From NCBI GenBank assembly GCA_011191975.1, contig DUFA01000116.1, positions 42,634 to 106,633 of the forward strand: a stretch of 64,000 bases of DNA. The letters are read 5' to 3'. Numbering within the stretch: the stretch's first letter is position 1; each line of letters starts with the position of its first letter. The position numbers and the translations under genes are program-made. The notes under the pieces are model-generated. The model saw nothing but the letters and a program-made list of their open reading frames with translations, made no database searches and was not told the DNA's origin. Origin of the DNA: Dehalococcoidia bacterium. GTDB taxonomy: Bacteria; Chloroflexota; Dehalococcoidia; Dehalococcoidales; UBA2162. Positions 1 through 9,584 of this stretch are shown piece after piece.

Positions 1-1
1 C

Positions 2-1027
2 GCAGAAAAGTCACGCCTGAAACTGGTCGCTACAAACCTTGAAATGGCCATTAGTTACTGGATAGGTGCTAAGGTTGAAGAGGAAGGCACTATAACGGTA
101 CCGGCGCGTCTTCTGACTGAATTCGTCGCTTCACTTCCCAATGAAAATATAGATATAGAACTTTCATCCCGAACAAAGACACTGAGTTTAAAATGCGCAA
201 GGTTTGAGGCAAGGATAAGCGGTGTCGATGCAAAGGACTTTCCGCCAATTCCGAATATCGATGAGGGTATCAAGACCAAACTGGACGTGGATACACTTGG
301 CAAAGGAATAAGTCACGTTGCGTTTGCCGCGGCAACAGAAGAATCAAGGCCGGTTCTTACTGGAGTTGATGCCCGGTTCAATAAAGATCAACTAGTCCTG
401 GCGGCTGCCGATGGTTTCCGGCTGGCTGTTTATAAACTCAATCTTTCACAATCCGTGAATCAACATGCCGAGGTAATCATTCCGGCCAGGACTCTCAACG
501 AGCTTAACCGTATGATGACGGATGAAGAAGAGGGCGTGGATGTTACTATCAATCCGAACAAGAGCCAGGCTTTGTTCCGACTGAAGAATACCGAACTTGT
601 TTCTCAGCTTGTTCAGGGAACATTTCCTCAGTACGATCAGCTTATTCCGCAGAGTCATACTACCCGTGTGACCGTGGATGTAGCCGATTTCCTGAGAGCA
701 ACAAGGACAGCTTCAATTTTTGCCAGGGACGGCAGTGGGATAGTCAGGCTTGTGGCGGCTTCTGATGGTGATGGTGCACCCGGTAAGTTGACCATATCTG
801 CCCGTTCCGAAGAGATTGGGGATGACGTTGGTGAGATCGATGCTGCCGTGGAAGGTGAGGAAATGAAGATAGCCTTTAACGGTAAGTATCTTATCGACGT
901 TTTAAATGTATTGACAGAGTCACAGGTAATCCTCGAAACGACCAATTCGTCCAGTCCCGGCGTTATCCGCCCGGTTGGCTCCGATAACTATGTCCATGTC
1001 GTAATGCCGATGTTTGTCCAGTGGTAA
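2..1027 (+). CDS. dnaN: DNA polymerase III beta subunit (sliding clamp), 5'-truncated by the window edge
   Basis: Frame is open from base 2 (AEKSRLKLVATNLEMAISYWIGAKVEEEGTITVPARLL...), DnaN-like to the C-terminal HVVMPMFVQW. Confidence 0.93.
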   Translation, partial: AEKSRLKLVATNLEMAISYWIGAKVEEEGTITVPARLLTEFVASLPNENIDIELSSRTKTLSLKCARFEARISGVDAKDFPPIPNIDEGIKTKLDVDTLGKGISHVAFAAATEESRPVLTGVDARFNKDQLVLAAADGFRLAVYKLNLSQSVNQHAEVIIPARTLNELNRMMTDEEEGVDVTINPNKSQALFRLKNTELVSQLVQGTFPQYDQLIPQSHTTRVTVDVADFLRATRTASIFARDGSGIVRLVAASDGDGAPGKLTISARSEEIGDDVGEIDAAVEGEEMKIAFNGKYLIDVLNVLTESQVILETTNSSSPGVIRPVGSDNYVHVVMPMFVQW

Positions 1028-1050
1028 TAGTCTAGTACAGTAATAAATAT

Positions 1051-1079
1051 GGGGAGATACTGATGTATCTCCCCTTTCT
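1051..1079 (+). terminator. Intrinsic terminator after dnaN
   Basis: ggggagatac-tgat-gtatctcccc followed by ttt; 10 bp perfect stem. Confidence 0.75.
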
Positions 1080-1113
1080 GTTTGAACCATCTTGTGCATT
1101 GGAGAACAGTGAA

Positions 1114-2076
1114 ATGGATAATAATGCAGACGTAATCAACTGGCTGCTGGAGGAAGAGAATCCTTCCATTCGGTACCGGACGTTGACGGAGTTGCTTGAC
1201 AGGTCGCCGGATAATCCGGAAGTTGTGCAGGTCAGGGAAAAGATTCCGTCGAGTGCCGCCGTGACGAACATCCTGGACCGGATGCACCAGGACGGATACT
1301 GGTTATTCAAGAATGCTTCGAAAGGAATATATATCGGAGATGGCGTCGAGTATTCAGATTTCAACACCACTCATTTCTGCCTGGCGTACCTTTCCGAACT
1401 GGGTATGACCGGAGAACATCAGCAGGTGCATAAAGCCGCAGATAGGTACCTCTCGCTTCAACAGGACGACGGTGATTTCCTGCGTCATTTTTCCTGTCTC
1501 TATGCCTATAATATCCGTACCTTTGTCAGACTAGGATATCGAAATGATCCGCGGGTACAGAAAACGATCGACCTGATGCTTAGGAAAGAACGACCCGATG
1601 GCGGCTATCTCTGCGATATGCACGAAGGGAAGTACAAGACGAAAGCTGTGAAAAGCTGCATACGCGGCAGCGTCAAGGCCTTGCTTGCGTTCGCCGAACT
1701 TCCGGAATACTATCAGCACCAGCGGTGCAAGGACCTGGTCGATTACTTCCTGCGGCGTGACTGCCTGTTCCGTACCGGTGACCCTTCTCAACCTATAAAT
1801 AACGATGTCATTACTACGAGATTCCCGATAACCTGGCGGGCTAGTATGGTAGAAATCCTCTACGCCCTCAGCAAACTCAGTTACGGTTCAAGGAAAGAGG
1901 TATCCCGGGCATGGGAACTGCTGGAGTGGAAAAAAGATTCACAGGGACGGTACATCCTCGACTGGACACCGTCCCAGGTAAGGAAGATATTCAACGTAGG
2001 TAAGCGGAACGAGCCTAACAAGTGGGTCACGCTTTATGCGTTGTTGGCGGTGAAGGCGAGGGATGAGGTTAAATAA
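1114..2076 (+). CDS. Prenyltransferase/terpenoid-cyclase-like alpha-alpha barrel hypothetical protein
   Basis: ORF MDNNADVINWLLEEENPSIRYRTLTELL...; the upstream ATG at 1063 lies inside the dnaN terminator, so the start at 1114 is preferred. Confidence 0.65.
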   Translation: MDNNADVINWLLEEENPSIRYRTLTELLDRSPDNPEVVQVREKIPSSAAVTNILDRMHQDGYWLFKNASKGIYIGDGVEYSDFNTTHFCLAYLSELGMTGEHQQVHKAADRYLSLQQDDGDFLRHFSCLYAYNIRTFVRLGYRNDPRVQKTIDLMLRKERPDGGYLCDMHEGKYKTKAVKSCIRGSVKALLAFAELPEYYQHQRCKDLVDYFLRRDCLFRTGDPSQPINNDVITTRFPITWRASMVEILYALSKLSYGSRKEVSRAWELLEWKKDSQGRYILDWTPSQVRKIFNVGKRNEPNKWVTLYALLAVKARDEVK

Positions 2077-2165
2077 CTTTCTTGTTTGGTTTCTGGATAC
2101 CGACTTTCGTCGGTATGGTAGAATATAAGAGTATGTGAATTATTTTCTGTATAGAGGAATTAAAT

Positions 2166-2408
2166 ATGGCAGAAACAAAGGTTTTTCAAGTAATCAGAAA
2201 TGGAATCGTGTTTGAATTGCAATCAGAACAGGAAGGTGGTTACACGATTTCAGTCCCTTCATTACCCGGGTGTATTTCCTGCGGGAATACCTTCGAAGAA
2301 TCGATCGAGATGATAAAAGACGCAATAGCCGCCTGGCTTGAAGTAGCCAGGGAAGAAGGGCTTCCAGTTCCCGAGCAATTTGAAAAACTACAACTGACTT
2401 CTCTCTAG
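2166..2408 (+). CDS. hicB: HicB family antitoxin (type II TA)
   Basis: 80 aa, GGYTISVPSLPGCISCGNTFEESIEMIKDAIAAWLEVARE typical HicB/UPF0150; directly upstream of a HicA-like ORF. Confidence 0.9.
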   Translation: MAETKVFQVIRNGIVFELQSEQEGGYTISVPSLPGCISCGNTFEESIEMIKDAIAAWLEVAREEGLPVPEQFEKLQLTSL

Positions 2409-2416
2409 ACGTTGTT

Positions 2417-2644
2417 ATGAGTGCAAAACTTCCGGTTCTCAAGCCAGATGAAGTTATATCGGCACTGGAGAAAGCAGGTTTCTCAGTAAAGCGACAGACC
2501 GGGAGTCATGCAGTTCTCTTCAAACCGGGTATACCTCGTCCGATAACCGTTCCGGTGCACAAAGGAGATGTCCCAACCGGCACCTTACGGGCTATCATCC
2601 GACAGTCAAACCTCACAATCGACGAATTTATTGATCTCCTGTAA
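2417..2644 (+). CDS. hicA: HicA family toxin (mRNA interferase)
   Basis: 75 aa, LKPDEVISALEKAGFSVKRQTGSHAVLFKPG...VPVHKGDVPTGTLRAIIRQSNLTIDEF; HicA/YcfA pattern with GSH motif. Confidence 0.92.
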   Translation: MSAKLPVLKPDEVISALEKAGFSVKRQTGSHAVLFKPGIPRPITVPVHKGDVPTGTLRAIIRQSNLTIDEFIDLL

Positions 2645-2651
2645 CAAACTT

Positions 2652-2789
2652 CTCTGTATTGATTGGAAGCACCACACACCGACCAAGGTATGGAAACTGT
2701 TCACCGTAGGCAAATGCAACGAACCTAACAAACGGATTACAGTTTATGCGTTGTTAGCATTGAAGGGAAAATTAAAATTAGTGTTATAA
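2652..2789 (+). pseudogene. Remnant of a second copy of the 1114..2076 gene (C-terminal tail only)
   Basis: CIDWKHHTPTKVWKLFTVGKCNEPNKRITVYALLALKGK matches LDWTPSQVRKIFNVGKRNEPNKWVTLYALLAVKARDE of 1114..2076. Confidence 0.75.
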
Positions 2790-2805
2790 TAAGAAAAAGA
2801 ACATA

Positions 2806-2865
2806 TGTGATGAACATTGTCCGTGTGGAAGTGGTTTGAAATTCACGTATTGTCATGGAAAGTAA
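2806..2865 (+). pseudogene. SEC-C zinc-binding motif fragment
   Basis: Frame reads CDEHCPCGSGLKFTYCHGK*; canonical CPCGSGxKxxxCHG, no start codon, upstream in-frame TAG at 2779. Confidence 0.6.
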
Positions 2866-2987
2866 TGACTTTTACCTTACTAAAAGGACGTCGGAAAAGT
2901 CAATATTTCCTAAGATATTAAATAACCGGAATTAGCTGTAAGAAGAATTTTGGGTAAACTGTCTACGCAATCTTTTACTAAAAGGAT

Positions 2988-3842
2988 CTAAGTCTGGTCT
3001 TTTACATCGATGCCGGCGATATTTATCAACTTTGTTAATCTATCAACCAGTTCGTTAGACTGAGTCGTCACTTCTTCATAGGCTTTGAGTAGCTTTTGTC
3101 TTATTTCATTTTCTTCTTCATCCAAGTCACCATAGAATTTTAACTTCTGAATACGTGTATTTAACCTGTTAATAGATTCTTCGGTAGTGGATATCATTTT
3201 CTCTGTGTCTTTTGTAGCTTTCACTGCAGAGAGTAACAATGGTCTACCACGAAAATGATCTTTTTCATTGTAGACTGTGTCCGTAAAGAATAGTTCAGCA
3301 CTCTTGAGATGAGTTGAAGTTTCCTTTATTTTCATTGCAGTTTCACGAAATAGCGAAAGTAATTCACCGATATTTTCCGCGATTAGATCAGAGAGATTCA
3401 GTCCATATATTGCTATATCCGTCTGACGAATGACATTGTCAAGGTCAATGTAATTTAACATAAGTTCTCGTCTAATGCTTATCAATGAATCTAAAATAGC
3501 ATTGCCTTTTCGGAAGGATGCCAACATTACGATAAGGAAATAAATCACAGCAATTAGAATGGCTATTCTAATTTCAATTACGTTTATCGGCGGATAATAA
3601 TTCAATAGAGCACTGATATACTGCCATATATACACAGGGAGAATAGCAAGAGCTAATAAATTTGCGATATTACTGAACTTATTAGAGCGTGAATTAGAAC
3701 GAATCGGGAATTTTATCGTTACTAAGACAAAAACCATTATAATTATTAATATACTTGCAGAAAGTCCGATTATTATAAATATAGTAAAAGCTTTTGGAAC
3801 AAGATCTTTAAACTCGAGAGCAATAGAAAAATATAAATACAT
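2988..3842 (-). CDS. Hypothetical membrane protein with C-terminal coiled coil (possibly 3' part of a frameshifted gene)
   Basis: TM segments then a helical, charged C-terminus; overlaps 3773..4171 in another frame. Confidence 0.55.
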   Translation of the reverse strand: MYLYFSIALEFKDLVPKAFTIFIIIGLSASILIIIMVFVLVTIKFPIRSNSRSNKFSNIANLLALAILPVYIWQYISALLNYYPPINVIEIRIAILIAVIYFLIVMLASFRKGNAILDSLISIRRELMLNYIDLDNVIRQTDIAIYGLNLSDLIAENIGELLSLFRETAMKIKETSTHLKSAELFFTDTVYNEKDHFRGRPLLLSAVKATKDTEKMISTTEESINRLNTRIQKLKFYGDLDEEENEIRQKLLKAYEEVTTQSNELVDRLTKLINIAGIDVKDQT

Positions 3843-4171
3843 TGTAACAATGAAAGAATTATACTTAATTTGGTTTTACCTAAATGGTCTTGCCCGAAAA
3901 ATCTTGGATTAGTACGAATTGGTAAACTAGTACTAGTTGTAAACTGGATAAGAGTGTCAATAAAGGTTTTTACTAGAAAAGTAATAAAAAGGATAGCAAA
4001 AATTGTGCTTAAGGAGTAAATATCTTCTTCAAATTCGTTTAGTAATAACCAAAAAAGTGAAGCAATACTACCCATTATTGCCCATTTAGTCCATCCTGGT
4101 TGATGAATTTCATTCTGTAGAGTATTTATTTCTGAGTCGATATAATTAAGAAATGTTTGATTATCTTGCAT
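3773..4171 (-). CDS. Hypothetical membrane protein (possibly 5' part of the same gene as 2988..3842)
   Basis: 132 aa with about three hydrophobic segments. Confidence 0.5.
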   Translation of the reverse strand: MQDNQTFLNYIDSEINTLQNEIHQPGWTKWAIMGSIASLFWLLLNEFEEDIYSLSTIFAILFITFLVKTFIDTLIQFTTSTSLPIRTNPRFFGQDHLGKTKLSIILSLLQCIYIFLLLSSLKILFQKLLLYL

Positions 4172-4409
4172 AAGTAAAGTGATTCCATATCGATATTACG
4201 TATGGGAAATTATATTACATTGTTGAACAAAAATAAGATATATTGCTAATAATATCTATCACTAACGATGAATAGCTTAAATCTAGAAAAATTCTTCGTC
4301 ACTTGGCCAATCGTACGTAATAGAAATTGAACATCTCAGAGTCTGTTCGATGGCTATTAACTGGATTAGCATTAATAGTGATCTTGCTTTTAATCGTTTC
4401 TACCATTAA

Positions 4410-5714
4410 CTACTCCAGCTTCCTTAACGTTGGCAGGAAAAACATGGCTCCGATGGATGCAAGTAGGAGGACCATGGAAAAACTACCGAGTGCCCAGGGA
4501 GTTCCAACTGCCTCGGCAATCATACCGGCGATAAACGTGCCGAAGCTGGTCAGGCCGAACTGCATCAGGTAAATGCTCATGACCCGCCCGAGGTAACGGT
4601 TGTCCACGTAGTACTGGAGCAGGGTATTACTGAGTGTCATGCGGCCTGTCTGCCCCAGGCCGACCAGCACGATGAACGCCAGTGAGAGGGACCATGATTT
4701 CGAAAAAGAGAACACGGAGAGGGCTATTCCCAAGAGAATGCCACTGGCAAGCATCATCACGCCCCGTTTTTTATTAGGCAGCGACGCAAGAACGATTGAG
4801 CCCAGGATAGAACCGATTCCCGCCACGCTCAGGAGGATACCCATCCCGCTGGCGCCGACCTTAAGGATATCCTCAGCGAAGATCGGCATAAGCATTCCGT
4901 ACGGCATGGAGAGAAAGACCACGATGAGCGAGAACATCAGGATAAGGAAGATGGGCTTATCGTGACGTACATATTTTAAACCTTCCTTGATATTATCTAT
5001 CGCCCTGGTAGTCACCGATGCCACAACGCTTGTTTTGGGCAACAGCACGAAGCACACAACGGCAAGCAGATAGGTGCCAGTCATGGCGTAATAGACTGCG
5101 GCGAAACCGATAGCGTCGATCAGGAAGCCGGTAATCGCTGGGGCGATAATCTGCAGTGTGTTCATGCCCATGGTGTTAAGCGAAATGGCGTTCATCAGTT
5201 CTTCTTCGCTGACAATTTCACTGATAATTGCCTGTCTGGAAGGCATCATCAGTCCCATCGTAGCTCCCTGTAACAGGGAGGTAACAATAAGGATCCACCA
5301 GGATTCTGGGTTCTCAGTACTCATATAGCCGATGTGCAGGGCAATGGCGACTGCTAGTGATACTACGGCTGAAACAGCCTGGCCGATAAGCAGGACATAC
5401 TTCTTCTGGACGCGGTCGGCAATGACCCCGCCGTAAAGCGAGAAGATCAGCATGGGCACGGCATTGGCGAAAGACATGATGCCGAGGATGGCAGGAGAAC
5501 TGGTAAGACGGTAGATAAGCAGGGAACGGGCAAGGTTCTGCATGTTCATGGCAGCCATTTGCCCCATCATTCCGCCGTAATAGATGCGGTATATAGGATT
5601 TTTAAAAGAGGTGAAGGTGCGCAGTTTCCCTAATGAGAAACCGGTTGTTCTGGAGACAGAAATCCCGCTTTCCTCACCGTCAGACGGATTACTGCCGGGA
5701 CGTTTATACATCAA
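4410..5714 (-). CDS. MFS transporter (EntS/MFS_3-like exporter)
   Basis: 434 aa, FKNPIYRIYYGGMMGQMAAMN...GGVIADRVQKKYVLLIGQ; MFS signature. Confidence 0.88.
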   Translation of the reverse strand: MMYKRPGSNPSDGEESGISVSRTTGFSLGKLRTFTSFKNPIYRIYYGGMMGQMAAMNMQNLARSLLIYRLTSSPAILGIMSFANAVPMLIFSLYGGVIADRVQKKYVLLIGQAVSAVVSLAVAIALHIGYMSTENPESWWILIVTSLLQGATMGLMMPSRQAIISEIVSEEELMNAISLNTMGMNTLQIIAPAITGFLIDAIGFAAVYYAMTGTYLLAVVCFVLLPKTSVVASVTTRAIDNIKEGLKYVRHDKPIFLILMFSLIVVFLSMPYGMLMPIFAEDILKVGASGMGILLSVAGIGSILGSIVLASLPNKKRGVMMLASGILLGIALSVFSFSKSWSLSLAFIVLVGLGQTGRMTLSNTLLQYYVDNRYLGRVMSIYLMQFGLTSFGTFIAGMIAEAVGTPWALGSFSMVLLLASIGAMFFLPTLRKLE

Positions 5715-5850
5715 ATAACAGATCAGCTTTCATACTTAGTAATTTGTGTATGGGGGAAAGCCAGGAGTTCAACGCGGGGAGGTTTTCTCTCTACAATTTC
5801 CAGTATATACCTATGGTAAGAAATGTACAAAAAATTACAAAATATGTGCA

Positions 5851-5882
5851 GAAAAAGAGGAAGCATACTTGCTTCCTCTTTG
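5851..5882 (-). terminator. Intrinsic terminator of the URO-D-like gene
   Basis: agaggaagcatacttgcttcctctt stem; T-run on the minus strand. Confidence 0.65.
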
Positions 5883-5931
5883 TACTAGTGAGTTTCGTTT
5901 AGACTACACCCACCCTACGTTTAAATCAATA

Positions 5932-7335
5932 TTACTTATACTGGCCGTATTTTCTGGCTGCTTCGACCATCGCCTTAACGTTTTCCGGTCTGGCGTAGTC
6001 CGAGGCACTGCCGGGACCGAGGATAAGGCCACCGCCCTTGCCGACCACCTCGATTAGTTCTTTACAGTGCGCGTCCACTTCCTCCGGTGTGCCTGCCTGG
6101 AGTATCGTCGGGGGCACGCCTCCCTGGATGCACATGCGGTTGCCGATTATCTCCTTGGCCCTGAATACATCGGTGAGTTCGCAGTGGAATACCATCTTCC
6201 CCTTCGGGAAGTCCAGCAGGTATTCGAGACGCTGATCCCAGATACCTTCGAAGAATGGGGAAAGGATACAGCCCAGTTCTATCGTTTTCATCATGGCTGT
6301 CTTGAGGGTAGGCCAGTAGAATTTCTCGAAGTCTTTCACGGACATGAATCCATCCGAACCGCGGTGCAGGGCTATGAATAGCCTCGGCGGATTGCCGTTG
6401 ACATCAGGAGAGAACGGTCTTGCCCTGGCCATCCGCCACTCTAATAACATGTCGCAGGCAGCCAGGAGTTTATCCGGGCACTGGTACATATCCAGCATGG
6501 TGCCCCTCATACCCCTGAGAAAGTCGGAGATCGTATCGAAAGGAGCTCCGCCGACCGGGACACCTCCGCCGCTGCCGGTCATTCCTCTCATTATAGAGCT
6601 GCCGAAACCGCCGGCGCCGATGTACTCCGGAGGGAATCCAAGCTCCATCATCTCATTACTGAATTCTTCCTGTTCCCTGTTCAGCCTTTGCTGTTCTTCG
6701 TTCACTTTGATTAATACGTCGCCTATCTTCCTGAACTCAGGTGAAGCGAAGATTGCAGCGAGTCCCTGGATACCGAAACCGCCTATCGCGTCTTTAAACG
6801 GAGGTAGCTTGGGAAGGGGCGCCAGCAGCCCGTACACGCGGGGCAGATAGTACCGAAGGGCGAAATCGGAGGGATCGTTCAGGAATATATCGTATTCATC
6901 CTGTTTCATGTATTCGCCTTCGATAAACTGGTAAGGTGTATCAGGGGGTAATGAGCCGCCGGGCCAAGCAGCGGTCCTTGAGTCCAGCAGTTCCAGGATG
7001 GTGCCAGAATTGGCGAACAGACCGATTCCGCCGGTGTCTGCATCCATTTCCAGCGCCGTCAGCAGGCTGGCCATACGATAGGCGTTGTGGTCGTAATACA
7101 TCGTCGAAAGCGGAAGTCCGGCATACTTTACCGCGAAGACATTGGTCTGGATAGTGACGGGGACCCTGTCCGGTATTTTCAGCTGGGCGGCATCAGCCAT
7201 TCTCAGATCTTTTTCCCGCAGCAGATCCTTTAAACTCTTGCCGTTCTTCTGCTCGAGATCATCCTTTGCCTTGATAATGCGTTTACGCAGGTTCTCTTTA
7301 ACAGCTGCATCAATTGTCATGAAAGACTCCTCCAA
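5932..7335 (-). CDS. Uroporphyrinogen decarboxylase (URO-D) family protein
   Basis: 467 aa, ...DRVPVTIQTNVFAVKYAG...FHCELTDVFRAKEIIGNRMCIQGGVPPTILQAGTPEEVDAHCKELIEVVGKGGGLILGPGS. Confidence 0.85.
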   Translation of the reverse strand: MEESFMTIDAAVKENLRKRIIKAKDDLEQKNGKSLKDLLREKDLRMADAAQLKIPDRVPVTIQTNVFAVKYAGLPLSTMYYDHNAYRMASLLTALEMDADTGGIGLFANSGTILELLDSRTAAWPGGSLPPDTPYQFIEGEYMKQDEYDIFLNDPSDFALRYYLPRVYGLLAPLPKLPPFKDAIGGFGIQGLAAIFASPEFRKIGDVLIKVNEEQQRLNREQEEFSNEMMELGFPPEYIGAGGFGSSIMRGMTGSGGGVPVGGAPFDTISDFLRGMRGTMLDMYQCPDKLLAACDMLLEWRMARARPFSPDVNGNPPRLFIALHRGSDGFMSVKDFEKFYWPTLKTAMMKTIELGCILSPFFEGIWDQRLEYLLDFPKGKMVFHCELTDVFRAKEIIGNRMCIQGGVPPTILQAGTPEEVDAHCKELIEVVGKGGGLILGPGSASDYARPENVKAMVEAARKYGQYK

Positions 7336-7475
7336 AAATATGTTTTTATTAGTGATATAAATGCGTATAGTCTATCGTTAGCTACAGTACATGTCAAACC
7401 AAGATGATTGACAATAAGAAGGCATCTAAATAAGATAGACTATCTCAAAATGATACGAGTGGTTAAGGAGATATT

Positions 7476-8978
7476 ATGGAAAAATCACTGATCATCATCG
7501 GTGGAGGACTCGCTGGACTGGCAGCGGGATGTTACGGTCGTATGAACGGTTACCGCACATCTATCTTTGAAATGCATAATATAGCCGGCGGGGTCTGTAC
7601 CGGCTGGAAACGCAAAGGTTATACGATCGACGGTTCGATGAATACACTGATGGGTACTCGACCGGGGACAGGTTTTTACAGGTTCTGGGAGGAACTTGGA
7701 GCTGCTCAACAATGGGAGATATGTAATCACGACCAGTATATTCTCCTGGAAAATGAAGAAGGAAAGATTTTTACCATGTATGTTAATGCCGACCTTCTCG
7801 AGCGGGAGATGATGGAGTTCGCGCCGGAGGACGAGGAAGTTATACGGGAATGCTGCAAGATAATCAGGAAATGTAAAAATGTTGAAATGCCGGTAGATAA
7901 GCCACAGGAACTGTACAACGTGTTAGATTACATTAAGATGTTGAAGATGCTACCCAAAATGATGCCGGTACAAAAGTGGATCGGGATCTCATCGGCTGAA
8001 TATAACAGACGATTTAAAAATCCATTCATGAGAAAAGTATTCGGCATCCATCCCGAAGCTGAAATGCTTGAAATGCCTGCGATTGCTATCTTCTCCCAGC
8101 TTGCCGGGATGAAGCAGAAAGACGGAGGTTATGTCATCGGCGGAGCTCTGGCGCTGATCAGCTATATCCAGCAACGGTATCTTGACCTTGGCGGTGAACT
8201 GAATCTCAAGACGAAAGTTGAGAAGATCCTGGTGGAAAACGATAAGGCTGTGGGGGTAAGGTTATCTGATGGTACGGAACATCGTGGCGATATCGTTATC
8301 TCTGCAGCCGACGGCCATGCCACCATCTACGATATGCTGGAAGGCAGATACATCAACGACAAGATACGCAGCTATTACGAGGATCTCCCGTTACGCGAGC
8401 CGCTGGTATACATCGGGCTGGGAATAAACCGTAAGTTCGACGAGGTGCCTTCTACTACAGAAGGTCTTCATTTCCCTCTCAAGGAACCTATAGTTGTAGC
8501 TGGCAAGGAATTCAACACGCTTGGTGTACAGATATTTAACTTCGATCCTACGATGGCACCTGAGGGGAAAACTGTGATCAGAGTGTACTTCATCACCGAT
8601 TATGATTACTGGGAGAATTTGTACCAGGAACCGGAGCGGTATAAAGCTGAAAAGGAACGAATAGCAGATGAAGTGGTTGCACGACTCGATGACCGTTTTC
8701 CCGCTCTGGCTGACCAGGTAGAAATGCGAGATGTTTCAACCCCGATGACCTGGGTTCGGTATACAGGTAATTGGCGGGGAGCCTATGAAGGATGGATGAT
8801 GACACCCAGGACTATGATGCACCAGTGGAGTAAGACACTACCCGGCTTGGATAATTTCTACATGGCTGGACAATGGGTCGTTATCGGCAGCATGCCTACC
8901 GCGGTTATGTCCGGACGTCATACCATACAGATGATCTGTAAAAAGGATAAAAAGAAGTTCGTTACCAGTACGCCATAA
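7476..8978 (+). CDS. Phytoene desaturase-like NAD(P)/FAD-dependent oxidoreductase
   Basis: 500 aa, N-terminal SLIIIGGGLAGLAAGCYGRMNGYRTSIFEM Rossmann; CrtI-like GGVCTGWKRKGYTIDGSMN. Confidence 0.88.
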   Translation: MEKSLIIIGGGLAGLAAGCYGRMNGYRTSIFEMHNIAGGVCTGWKRKGYTIDGSMNTLMGTRPGTGFYRFWEELGAAQQWEICNHDQYILLENEEGKIFTMYVNADLLEREMMEFAPEDEEVIRECCKIIRKCKNVEMPVDKPQELYNVLDYIKMLKMLPKMMPVQKWIGISSAEYNRRFKNPFMRKVFGIHPEAEMLEMPAIAIFSQLAGMKQKDGGYVIGGALALISYIQQRYLDLGGELNLKTKVEKILVENDKAVGVRLSDGTEHRGDIVISAADGHATIYDMLEGRYINDKIRSYYEDLPLREPLVYIGLGINRKFDEVPSTTEGLHFPLKEPIVVAGKEFNTLGVQIFNFDPTMAPEGKTVIRVYFITDYDYWENLYQEPERYKAEKERIADEVVARLDDRFPALADQVEMRDVSTPMTWVRYTGNWRGAYEGWMMTPRTMMHQWSKTLPGLDNFYMAGQWVVIGSMPTAVMSGRHTIQMICKKDKKKFVTSTP

Positions 8979-9015
8979 AGATCATTCACTAGAAGAAATT
9001 TGAAGGACAAGTACC

Positions 9016-9420
9016 ATGACAAGACTAAACATAGAAGTTTCAATTTGGATTGCGTGCTCTCCTGAAAGAGTTTGGAATTATCTGTGTGATGTTTCAAATG
9101 AAGTATTATGGCGTTACGGGGTACTTTTTGCAGAATGGATTACAGATCCACCACGTGAGATTGGTTCGATTGGTTATCACTTTATCCAAGGCTTGGGAGA
9201 CTATCCTTGGAAAGTGGTTGAGTTGAAAGAACCGGAACACATGAGTTGGGACGTATTAGCTGGTAGATTTAAGGGAGCTCGAGCTGGGTATCGGATTTCA
9301 CCTGAGGATGCTGGTAGTCGCATGACTATCTATGTGAATGCAAATCAAAATATGTTTCTGAAAATTATGGTTCTTGTATTGAAAGGCTTCTTTAAACGCC
9401 AACTTGTTGGTGACCTGTAG
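9016..9420 (+). CDS. SRPBCC (START/polyketide cyclase-like) family protein
   Basis: 134 aa, IEVSIWIACSPERVWNYLCDVSNEVLWRYGV...GSIGYHFIQG. Confidence 0.78.
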   Translation: MTRLNIEVSIWIACSPERVWNYLCDVSNEVLWRYGVLFAEWITDPPREIGSIGYHFIQGLGDYPWKVVELKEPEHMSWDVLAGRFKGARAGYRISPEDAGSRMTIYVNANQNMFLKIMVLVLKGFFKRQLVGDL

Positions 9421-9484
9421 AGGTTGAAAGCTATCTTGGAAGTCAAGACATCGTGAAATCAATCATTTAATCCTGATATTTATA

Positions 9485-9512
9485 GGGAGAAGCATTTGCT
9501 TCTCCTTTTTCT
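9485..9512 (+). terminator. Intrinsic terminator
   Basis: ggagaagcatttgcttctccttttt. Confidence 0.75.
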
Positions 9513-9584
9513 TTGACAAATTCTGGAGGGTTTATTAATGTAATAGTGCGAAATTTCAATAATGTGATGTAAGGAGTACGATAA

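Noticed and set aside
1063-1113. N-terminal extension of the 337-aa ORF starting at ATG 1063
   Set aside because: This stretch overlaps the dnaN terminator hairpin; start 1114 is more plausible.
6344-6850. Long antisense ORFs inside the URO-D-like, purF, EF-Tu, katG and thiolase genes
   Set aside because: Shadow ORFs of well-supported genes with low-complexity, family-less translations.
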